NCBI GenBank assembly: GCA_003260075.1
Contig: QLIY01000343.1
Location: forward strand, 62,001-126,000
DNA from: Phallusia mammillata
Taxonomy: Eukaryota; Chordata; Ascidiacea; Phlebobranchia; Ascidiidae
Reading direction: 5' to 3'
Length of the DNA stretch: 64,000 nucleotides
Under the pieces are notes generated by a model. It had not been told where the DNA came from, ran no database searches, and was given only the letters and a program-made list of their open reading frames with translations. The number at the start of each line of letters is the position of its first letter. Position 1 is the first letter of the stretch. This document shows, in pieces, positions 50,401 to 62,400 of this stretch. Position numbers and translations under genes: made by a program.

Positions 50401-53400
50401 ATCCCGCACGCCTTGACACATTCGTCAAGCTTGTCTGGTTAATATATTGATCGCACTTCTGTTTAAAATCGCTGTTTTCAATTCTTGTGTTTTAATTTCT
50501 CACTTATTTTGAAGATTGTTTTTCGACAGTTACCAAACCGTTGTTGTAAATGATCAACGTCCTTATCTATATATATAAGCTGTCCTTTCCCTATATGCTG
50601 ACAAAATCACTTGCTTTTTACTCGAATGCCAGAATTTAACTTGTATGATTTTATGGCAACTCTCCGGTTGCGTTACGAATAGAATCCGTGTCTTGGCTTA
50701 ATGCACTATACTAAAATTTGCAAAAGGGGTACTGCAGTCCTGTCGCGCAAGGGCATCACAAGATTTTTGCTTCACTGTGGTCTTCTTTCAGGCTATGGTT
50801 AGACCTGATGCATTTGTTTGTTTATTGTTAAGCAAAATATTGGTTTTATCCAATTTGCGCCACTTTAACTTAGTTTTAGCTTTGGCGTCTGGTTTGCAGC
50901 AATGTATAGCAATGACATAGGCTATTGCTGCCAGGCATAATGTATGACCAAGTATTGCTCATCCGGGGGGGGGGGTAGGCACTTAAAGTATGTTCACGCA
51001 TTTTTCTCTTTTGATGTGAACTTGCGTAAAGTCTCACAAGACGCAAAATTGTCATTGCAGCATTGACAACGTCTCTTGATTTGTTCTGTTTAGGATTGGA
51101 ACACATGCGATAGAAAGCTTCGTGATGGTATTTATAATTAAATTACCGCCTTTCGTATATTTTCGGTAAGACCAAAGTAGACAATCAAAACCATAATTAC
51201 ACAGAACACAGTAAAGCAGTTGAAACAAGTGCGTCTCACAGACTGTGGTAAAACAAGTGCATTCGGTTTGCACGTAGGCTATGGAAAACACTAATCCAAT
51301 CACATAATATACATCTTGTCGCCTCATTAACAACTTGTATCGCTTCACAATCCCGCACGCCTTGGCACATTCGTCAAGCTTGTCTGGTTAATATATTGAT
51401 CGTACTTCTGTGTAAAGTCGCTGTTTTCAACTCTCGTGTTTTAATTTCTCACTTATTTTGAAGATTGTTTTTCGACAGTTACCAAACTGTTGTTGTAAAT
51501 GATCAACGCTCTTTTCTATATATATATAAGCTGTCCTTTCTCTATATGCTGACAAAATCACGTGCTTTTTACTCGAATGCCAGAATTTAACTTGTATGAC
51601 TTTTGCCACGTGTATGGCAACTCTTTGGTTGCTTTACAATTAGAATCCGTGTCAAATGGGGTACTGCAGTCCTGTCGCGCAAGGGCATCACAAGATTTTT
51701 GCTTCATTGTGGTCTTCTTTTAAGCTATGGTTTGACCTGATGCATTTATTTGTTCATTGTTAAGCAAAATATTGGTTTTATCCAATTTGCGCCACTTTAA
51801 CTTAGTTTTAGCTTTGGCGTCCGGTTGGCAGCAATGACTTTTGTTTGTCGAACAAATTGCTCTGTAAAAATGTACAGCCACCTAAGGGTACCATAACAAG
51901 GCCTATTTGAACCCCGCTACATTAGACAAGACGCTGGGTCTAATGTGATAACATTCAAGGTCAAGTCCCTCTTAGCCATGTACACGTGCTGAGTGTTTAA
52001 CGGTTTTACATGGACAAGTCGTACATATGTCATCATATCTATTTGCGGCCCCTCTACTTTAACGTGCAAGACACATGTTGACCGAAGTTTCCTTTACATC
52101 ACCTATTAGCTTTTGGCACCTGTTCAACAAACGTTGTAAGTGCGGTTTGTGGGGGGGGGGATTAGACTCAAACAGACAACAAATAACATTTTAAAGCAAT
52201 TTTTCATTGAATAAGGCAGCCTTCAGAAACCCCCAAAAATTTTTTACAAAAAGAGAATATTGTCGGAGAGGTTACATAACTGATCGTTAAGTCGATTTTT
52301 CATGGATGCAGCCCTTTTTCCTCAAAAGGCAATATGCATTCCACGAATTTGCGTTGCTTAACCCTTATGACATTTAATCTCAAATCTGTTTGCACTTTCG
52401 ACTTTATTTACATTTTAATGTGCCTAAATGATTGAAATCCACACTATAATCAAATACCGCGTCAAAAACCAGAACGTTATTTTTGTGCCGGGGGGGGGGG
52501 GCTGGATGAGCAATACTTGGTTATGTATAGCAATGACATCAACAAGATATCGTTTATCAGTCGCACAAGCATTTTGTTTCGATGACTATTTTTGTTTTTT
52601 AAACAAATTGTACTGCAAAAATTCACCGCCACCTAAGGGAGCCATAATAAGGCCTAATAGAACCCCGCTACATTAGACAAGACGCCGGGTCTAATGTGAT
52701 AACATTCAAGGTCAAGTACTTCTTAGCCATGCACACGTGTTAAAGTCTTTATCGGTTTTACATGGACAAGTCGTACATATGTCATCATATCTATTTGTGG
52801 CCCATCTACCTTAACGTGCAAGACACATGTTGACCAAAGTTTCATTTGCACCATCTATTAGCTTTTGGCACCTGTTCAACAAACGTTGTAAGTGCGGTTT
52901 GTTGGTTTTAGACTCAAAGTGACAACAAATAACATTTTAAAGTGATTTTTCATTGAATAAGGCAACCTTCAGAAATCCCCAAAATATTTTCACAAAAAGA
53001 GAATATTGTCGGAGAGGTTACATAACTGGTCGTTAAGTCGATTTTCATGGATGCAACCCTTTTTCCTCAAAAGGCAATATGCATTCCACGAATTTGCGTT
53101 GCTTAACCCTTATGACATTTAATCTCAAATCTGTTTGCACTTTCGACTTTATTTACATTTTAATGTGCCTAAATGATTGAAATCCACACTATAATCAAAT
53201 ACCGCGTCAAAAACCAGAACGTTATTTTTGTGCCTCGTGGCAACGCAAATCGCCATTAAAAACATGTTTTCATGTCCTTTGTCTCGGCTTTTGCAAAAAA
53301 TTCGTAAGAACTGAGCTTTACGTTTGCTAATAGAGTTTCACGTTACCCCCCAAACATGCAAAAATCCCAAATAAGTCGTTTTGACAAAACAAGGAGGAGA

Positions 53401-56400
53401 AACCCGTCAGGCTCTGCTTCCCAACCTCGTGACCCTCTTGTCAGTCGACTGTTACGCCCTGTTTGAGGAGAATTTCTGCCTTCGGCATTTAGTCTAGGCG
53501 CAAAAATGTTGTGGTCAACCTCGGAAAGAAGCAACAACATTGCCAGTCGTAATAAGAGTTGCCGCATCGTATGGTGTGAAAAGATCGAACATTGTGGTCT
53601 CATTCAGTCACGAACAATCTCGAACCAGCAAGTTTGTTAGAACTTAGAACCTCGGTTTATATCCCCTAACAAATAAGTGAGCGTTCAAAGTTGACGTTTG
53701 TATGTTTGTGGCCATGTTTTTGTGGTGAAGTCAACATGTTGTTTTGCCGGGATCAGTTTGCTACCATAATTGTAAGCACAGAACATGACTTTCCTATACG
53801 CTATATGCAAACAAGCACAGTAGCGCGTGAACACATTGAACGTTTAAAATCAGATCCCTGGCTGTTTAGAATGCTGTGGTAATCCTATTTTAAAATGGAT
53901 TAAATTACCTTTTACTGGCTTTTACACAATTTTGTTGATTGAAACATGTATCATGTATATATAATAAAAAAATAGTTTCCAAAAAGGTTGTATAACGCTT
54001 TGGGAATAAAAAATATCGTGTACATGTGCTGCAGTAAAACGTAACATTGTTGTTTATGGCAATGGGTTAAGTATTTAGTAAAAAATCATTGATACTCTCC
54101 GCAGTCTAGTCTAACGTAAAAGTCTTCTAATCATTGCAAGTAAGGTACAAGCTCAAAGTGATAAACTCGTGAAGTTTTTGGTGCCTTAGTTACACTTCTG
54201 TTATCGAAGGAAACAATATGTTACTGCAAATATGTCCGCAGTGGCCTTCAGTCCCTCAGGCCTGTCAGTGTTGTATGTCATCAATTCGTCAGGGGGGGGG
54301 GGACGCATTGAACGTTTAAAATCAGATCCCTGTGGCCGTTGAGAATGCAGTGATAATCTCATTTTTAAATGGCTTAAATTACCCATTACAGGCTTTATCT
54401 TAATTTTGTTGATTGAAACACGCATAAAATTACCAGTTACCAAAGTAAGTTTGTATAACGCTTTAAGAAAAAAATTATTGTGAATTGCTATATTGTATAT
54501 TGGTTTGTAAGAGTGCGCAACAACAGTCGTGTACATCATGTGCTGCAGTGAAACGTACATTGTTGTTTATAGCAGTGGGCTAGATATTAGTAAAACAACT
54601 CTGCAGTCTGGTCTAGCGTAAAAGTATTTTAATCATTGTAAGTATGGTACAAGCCCAAAGTGATAAAGCTCGTGAAGTTTTTTATGCCTATTAGTGATAC
54701 TTCTGTTGGCGAAGGAAACAATATGTTGCTGCAAATATGTCCGCAGTCGCCTTCAGTCCCTCAGGCCTGTCAGTGTTGTATGTCATCAATTCGTCAAATG
54801 ACCGGGAAAAGAGCGAGGAAGTGGCAGACTAAAGGGTCACTTATGAATAACTTCCTTAACTTCTATTACAAACCTGCACGAATTCTGCAAACACACCTAA
54901 CCGCGTTTATACCTTTTAATGTTTATTTACAGCTGCAGCCCTACCGACTTTATAGGAGACATTTTGTGGTCAAATGTTACACCTGTCGTGTGATTTGAAC
55001 CCAGGATTGTTGTGTTGTAGCTTTTTGATGCTAAATTTGCGACAAATTACATTATTATTGATCATTAGCCATATATAGTTAACAAATGCGCCATATGATT
55101 GCTTTTTCGGTGCCGTTAACGTAATATCAATATCATTACAATTAGAAAGCTCTACAAAAAATCGACTCCAACGTTAGAAGCACCTGATCGTCATCTGGTT
55201 TTAAACTTGTTTTTGGAAATTCCTGAACAAAATAGGCTTGTTAGCCGTCAAGTTTCGGGTGGCAAGGTGGTTCGTCTTACTTTTAAAACGGACGCAATTA
55301 GGCTATTTTAGGCCACCAAAAGTGTCAGAAACTTGTTATTGATCACGTATTAGGTGACTTCCAACCGACCAAAGTCTGAAACATGAAACCACGAAATCAC
55401 GTAACATATACCAATGTCCGCTCACTTGCAAAATATAAATCCTGTTAGACGATTGGTAATTTATGAAACGGAAAAGTATGTAGTTTGCTATTAAGTTTGA
55501 CAACCCTATCAAAACTTCGTCTACAAATGCGTTCGATGGACTACCAGCATCAGGTTTGCCGTGACAATGTGCCACCGCATGCAACATTTTAAAGCTTTCA
55601 AAATCGTCCGGATTTTTTCACTTTGAATTATTGTCAAAAACGCAAAAAATGTTGTCATATTATACATGTGTTGCTAATCGTTCTTTTAGCATCAATACCT
55701 ATTTTTAAATTGATGATAATTTTCCTAAACGTTGTGTGAAACGTTTAATGAAACAAAATCATGTCGCTTATATGTGCAATACTAGCCTATGTAAATTATC
55801 CAAAAAACAACTTTTTTTCAGAAATTTCTCCAGTTCAACACGTCCCAGCTGGTCCGGGTGATTTTTACTTGGCTTTTCTTCCTCTTCAGTGCCGGGGGGG
55901 GGGTGATGCTAAATTTGCAACAAATTGCATTTTTATTGATAAATAGCATTATACAGTTACCAAATGCGCCATGTGATTGCTTTTTGGTGCCAGTAACGTA
56001 GAAAAAATCGGCTACAACAATAAAAACAGCTGATTATCATCTGGTTTTGAACTTGCTTTGGAAATTCCTGAACAAAATAAGCTTGTTAGCCGTCAAGTTT
56101 CGGGTGGCAAGGTGGTTCGTCTTACTTTTAAAACGGACGCAATTAGGCTATTTTAGGCCACCAAAAGTGTCAGAAACTTGTTATTGATCACGTATTAGGT
56201 GACTTCCAACCGACCAAAGTCTGAAACATGAAACCACGAAATCACGTAACATATACCTATGTCCGCTCACTTGCAAAATAGAAATCCCGCAAAACCATCG
56301 GTTATTGACGAAACGACAATTGATTTATAGTTTTGCTACACTTACTAAGGTTGACAATTTTGCACGCGAAAACTTGTAGAAAGTTTGTCAAAAATGCGTT

Positions 56401-59400
56401 GTATTGAGCAACAACGATGTGCCACCAACTTTTAAGACTTGTAGATGGGGACAACACTTTTGTCATGATTTTTCACATTGACCTTTTGTCCAAAACGTAA
56501 AAAGTTGTCATATTATACATAATCATCGTTCTTTTAGCAATACCTATTTAATAAATTGATGATAATTTTGCAAAACGATGAGTAAAACGTTTAACAAAAA
56601 CAAAATCGTGTCGCTTATATGTACTATACTAGCTTGTGTAAATTATCCAAAAAAACATATTTTTTTCAGAAATTTCTCCAGTTCAACACTTCTCAGCTGG
56701 TCCGGGTGATTTTTACTTGGCTTTTCTTCCTCTTCAGTGCCACTGGGAACCTTTTTGTGCTCTACTGCTTATGGGGAGCACGAAGAAAGAGCCATGTCCT
56801 CATCATCACAATTCACCTCACACTAGCTGATCTCGCCTTTACCTTCTTCTCTATGCCAATGGGTAAGTTAACATCATGATTTTTGCTAGTTTTCGGATTT
56901 ATGGTTGGTACATCCCCATATACGATTCCAAAATACTACAATTCACCCAAAATAATTGGGTTTTGCACTATAGGTTATGAAAGTTGACGTGTTTATTTTC
57001 TTTAAATATCTTAATACACTATTATCCCTTTTTGCAGTACAGTAAACCTTAATTAATCTAGACCCATTCGGACCAAAAAATGGCCAGATTACCCGATGTC
57101 GAGTGGTTCAAGCCTTCACATTTCAAATTATTTGTACCACAAGTTTTGTCTGAATTGTTTGAAGGGCCGGTTTAACCGAATTTATTCAAACCGAGGTTTA
57201 CTGTATTTTGCAAATCATCAACCGAAAGCCACGTTTGTTGGACAAATGGCGTGTTCAGATGGGGGGGGGGCTATTTAAACCGAGGTTTGTTGTATTTTGC
57301 CAATCATCAACCGAAAGCCACGTTTGTTGGACAAATGGCGTGTTCAGATAGTTTGCATCCTTCAATATCTGTCGCCACTCTGTCAATGCACAGCAATTTA
57401 AATGCCGACATACAACGCTAGAAACATTTCCTGGCGACACTCGTCACACCAGTTATTGCATTGTTACCCGTTTGGTTCTTTGCAATGTTTCCAATCATGC
57501 TTAATTAAATAATTTCAATCATGCTAAAAAAATAATAATAATAACATATCTAAGACAAATGCTTCGTAAACTACCGTGAGTAGTGAATGATGCCCTTATG
57601 CGGTTCGCGGTCTTGCAAGGTTAATTAACAACCATTGATCTTTAGCCAAGAATACCGATGAGGTATTTTCTATGTCAATTAACATTCCAAGCTTATGCTG
57701 TGAAATCAGCCCCAAGCCGCGGTGTTATCGCACTTCTTGTAAAGTCGTACAATAGTGTTGCTGAGATACAACTCTCGCGGGAACAAGATTGGTCTTTGTT
57801 TTATTCCTGCAAAATTCCAAATAGCAACACGTAAAAATGGTAAAATATCTTTTACAATCAGGAAATTTCAGCATTAAAACCACTAATAAAATTTACTATG
57901 TTCCGTTATTTGTTCACAAGCTTTCATTTAAACGCTATGTTGTAATTGAATTGCATTATACCAAATTACTAACTATCAATTACCCGATTATCGGTTGTAT
58001 TTTAAAAAGAAACGGTATTTCAAGACATATGGGTGCACACAAGTAGCTTCTTATCGAACCGTCCTATTGGAACTGATACTGATCTAAGTTAAATCCCTTA
58101 AGATTGTTTGATTTTTCGTCTTTTTGTCCCAGAACATGGCCGCATTTGACCTTTACATTCCCGCATCTTTGCACGAGACCATTACGGCTATTGATCGACC
58201 TTCACTGCGCGGTTGCTGCCTTAACCGCAATCCATTAGTTACGATTCATTATTGTATTTTCAATAAGAAGCTCGTTTAGTAAACATGCGTATATTTAGTG
58301 GGATTAAATCATGTAGTGTTAATTCACTTCAGAAAACAGTTTTTTTCTAAATTGTCCAAGTCGACAAAATGCGTATTCCCTTCCAACACAACTTCCCAAA
58401 TTAAAAGCGAGGGTTGTTTTATTTGCAACTATATATTTAAAAAAAATGGTCGTTGTTCGATGAAACAAACCACTTGCTAAACGAAAAGTCTAAAACAAAA
58501 TACGTTGTCTTAAATATTGTTGATCGTTTGAAAATAACACAATACGGGCTAGTTTTACTTCGTTGACACGATAAGGGTCAATATTGCATTGGTTGCGGGT
58601 GATTATGAACTTATCCAGTAGCTCAGAGTGACTTGAAGGTCAAATCAAATGAATTTGATCCGACCAAGAGGGGAATTCTCCCCTGGGAAAGACATTCCTT
58701 CTGCCTAGTTCCAGACGCCTGGTGATTATCGAATTGAGTCTGACCACTTTAACTGATTAACACCGTTGATCATGAACTGGTTTCGCTTATCTCTCACCAC
58801 TGCGAACCACGTTGATAGCGATAAGTTAATTACTTTGTATTAGTAGTGGGGTTAACGCTGTGTGCGTGCACTTTATATCATTAACCCTCGGTCTCAAATT
58901 GTCAAGGCATTTTTTAATTTACAAACAAAGTTGAAGTTATGACTTAAGCCAGTGGTTCCCAATCTTTTTCGACCAATTCGTTTCTCAACAATTTAAAACA
59001 TTTTTATTCCTCCCTAACATGCTACTTAGTAAATGCTAAACCATACAAAAGGTTATTTAAAATTGCGTCTTTCATCAACTTCACAGGTCATATTCCCACA
59101 GTTTAGGTGTCTATTTACAAATCACATGTAAAAAAAGTAAATTCATTCCCTCAAGTTTTAAAATTCCTTCCCCGTTGGAAATCTTGTAGATCTTGAAAAA
59201 CATTACTTGAACAACAGTGCATGATGTTCTAAAAACGCCGTCGTGTTCCACGTACCGAACCTGTGTCGATTTGTACTGGGTTTTAGTATTTTGCATTTGT
59301 AAAAAAAACATCCACCGTAGTTGTTCTGTAAAACACATCTAAAGGTGTGAAATTGCTGAAGTATTTTTTATGCCAACACGGCAAGGTCACTCGACCTATT

Positions 59401-62400
59401 GTCGAAACATGTATTCGTAAGCAAATACCACAAAATCCATTTATCCGGCCATTTCAGCATCTTTTGAGCTCCATAATTTTTTTAAACCTCGTTGCGGTTT
59501 ACTTTCACCCACAAACGGCAGTAGATTTGTAATCCATATGCGCATTAAAGTGCATTTTGTGTACATGTACTAGGCAATTCATTGATAACATCAAATACAT
59601 TCGATGAAATTGCCCCAATGAATTGCCATCTCCGTTTTGCTGCGAAAAACTGACGAAGCTTGCAAAGGCTTTGCGCTTTTTGAGCCGCATGTGCTGCGGA
59701 TTAACGGAGGTTTAAGAGGATCCGTTTGATGTAAACACATCAGAAACGTGACCACAAAACTGAACCAAAACTTAGCGTCCAAGTCTGCAGTTGTTCGCCT
59801 TTTCAGCTCAGAAAGTAGTTTAAATTTAAGGTTTGGACACGAATTGGTGATTTCAGACGATTTTAAGCTGTTCTTCCGTTGAAAACGACGTACAAATAAT
59901 TAGATGAAATGGCGGATTCTCAAGTATTCTTATTTTTTTAGAGTCCTAAAACAGCCTTGGTAATTAGGTTGATGCACATTTCTTTGCCGTGTCTGGTGAA
60001 TTTGTAGACCAAGTCTGCCGACCAAACGTTACCTACAAAAGGACATGAGATAAAACAACTAAAACCTGAAAAAAATGATAATCTATGCTAAAAACAGCCC
60101 GTATTTAGGACAAGATAAAATATTTTTTTGTGAGATTTTTGCAAAATCCGTATGAATAAATAGGTGTCGCATAAAAGCAAAAATGCCAAATTTATAAAGA
60201 ATAAAAGCCCTTTCGAAGATGTAAGAAAAAAAGTAACCAAGCGACGATAAAAATGGCAATCCACAAATGAACAAAACGTCATGTGAAGTTCCAAGTACAA
60301 CTTCATGTGTGGCTTTGACTAAACTCCGTTGAAGTGCCATTCATTGTCGTCATCGCGGCTGTCTGCTGAGTTCAAACAAAAACCGCGCCTCACTCCAAAC
60401 AAGGTTTCATCGATTCTCCTGACTATTCTGACAATGCGTACATGTTTGTTGTCGGGATAAAACACACAACTAATGTGTCACCATCACTTTGACATGACGT
60501 AAAATTTGTGACGAGCTTTGCGCAATGTTTTACAAAGTTTTTTGGGTTAAAATATTGATAGTTTACGATTGTATCCATAAAGCAGCGGTTTTCTAAAGGA
60601 TTCGTTGGGTGGTTATCAAGGTGCATAAATGCTAAATCCTAAAAGCGTACTATAGTTTTTTTTTTTTTTTTAAAGAAACCACGAATGCACACTCTTTGTC
60701 CTATAACTAAATTGTATTCTGGTTTTTAGTCTTTGCTCCACAATGCCACATTTATTTCCTTTTTTGGGAAAGGGGGGGGGGTTAAAGGTGCATAAATGCT
60801 AAATCCTAAAAGCATACTATAGTTTGTTTGTTTTTAAAAAAAAAACCACGAATGCACACTCTTTGTCCTATAACTAAATTGTATTCTGGCTTTTAGTCTT
60901 TGCTCCACAATGCCACATTTATTTCCTTTTTTGGGAAAATTTAGGAACCTATCCTGTCAACTTTTGTGTGGGAACCCGCATTTAACAAGTACATAAAAGA
61001 AGTAAATTCGGCTACTACAAAAGGTTGGGGCCACTGACCTAAAATGTTTTAGACATCTAGGTGTCTCCCACAGTTGTCGCGAAATTTGTGTTTTCGTGAA
61101 GAGTCATTAATAATTCACGGATTAGCGCAATACCGCTTCGTATGTGTCAAGTCATTAACAAATCCTGTCGTAACATTTAACTCCGTATGACTGAAAACTA
61201 GTGGTTTTGCGGCTTTCAACGCAAAATAAATATGATTATGAGATGTCATTTAAGTCTGTTAACGTCATTTGATTGTGTCTGGGATGTGGTTACTGGTTAC
61301 GTGTTTTGTATAGGTCCGGCGTATAATAAATAATGTGTATGTGAGAAAGTTTATAGGGCTTTTTATCCAGTGTTTCGCTGACACCTTGTAATCATAACAA
61401 TGCTATTTCCCTGAAAATAAGATAGTTGCGATTCTAAGCTATAATTCGACAAAATATAAAACCTTATGACGAGTAGTATTTTATAACTTCTAAAAATTTA
61501 AGTACACTAAACTTACTCATTTTTTAAAACACATTTATCGGTCAAAAATATACCCCCTTCCCTACGTACCCTGGTCGTACACCCTTAGTTGAAAGGAGCT
61601 AGAAAAAAATCTACCTTAGATTTGTAAATTCCCGTTTTATACCCGTGGCGCAGTCAACCACATCACGCATCTCTAATTTGGGTTATTTTTTGTACATTGT
61701 GCATTTGTTGTTAATTAATTTTGTATCTAACGTGAGGCGTGTTGTCAATAGGATGTATGCCACTTACCCTAAACCTAGAAAGTTCAAAAGTTTATACATC
61801 GAAGCACATCCCCCACCCGAGCTGTAATACACTTTGTTTTGGTTACATCCGGCCCATTCGAAAATGTTGTTGGGCAAAAGCTGCAATTAACAGCGAAGAG
61901 GTATGATAAGGCCTGGCTTTTTGAGACGAATCGGGCTTCGGTTTGTATAAATTGGGCTTTACCAGGGCCTGACGTTACACTCGGCGTCATTTGTGACGCA
62001 GTTTCATCAACTTTTCGGTCCAATATACAGGCTTTGTTCAAACAAAATCGGTTTGGGCCCCAATTTCAGGCGCTTACAACTCTGAAACAGAGTGGAATGT
62101 TTTGTAAAGTTGACACAAGTTCAGTCTTTTGAATCATTGGATCCATGGGTAATATGCCTAACGAATACGGGAGATATTGCATTGATGCTGCAGAACGTGT
62201 TGACCTATCCCAAACTACCAACGATTACATTAGGTAAAATTTGACCTAATGGCGCTTTTCCTTCATGGGGGGGGGGATGACAGAACGACCTATCCCAAAC
62301 TAACAACGATTACATTAGGTAAAATTTGACCTAATGGCGCTTTTCCTTCATCAGTTTCAACAATACCTGTCACTTTAATAGTGTTCATGCTTTTAATTCA

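Larger units (their letters stand above)
38487..56669 (+). other. Intron 1 of the GnRH receptor (as assembled)
   Basis: About 18 kb with many gap placeholders and duplicated alleles, two MITEs and no other recognised gene. The frames at 42283-42501 (ATG-led, MASVHEYRRRLFFAYSWW) and 53603-53343 minus are noted separately or left unassigned. Confidence 0.5.

Noticed and set aside
50103-51348. Conserved 93-98 aa minus-strand membrane-like protein in two copies
   Set aside because: The two copies are alleles of one place. Several differences change amino acids in a short stretch, so conservation of the protein is not shown.
58950-61035. A 2-kb hAT element between two matching ends
   Set aside because: The 8-bp flanks do not match well and the interval contains an allelic junction. 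Only the left terminus is kept.
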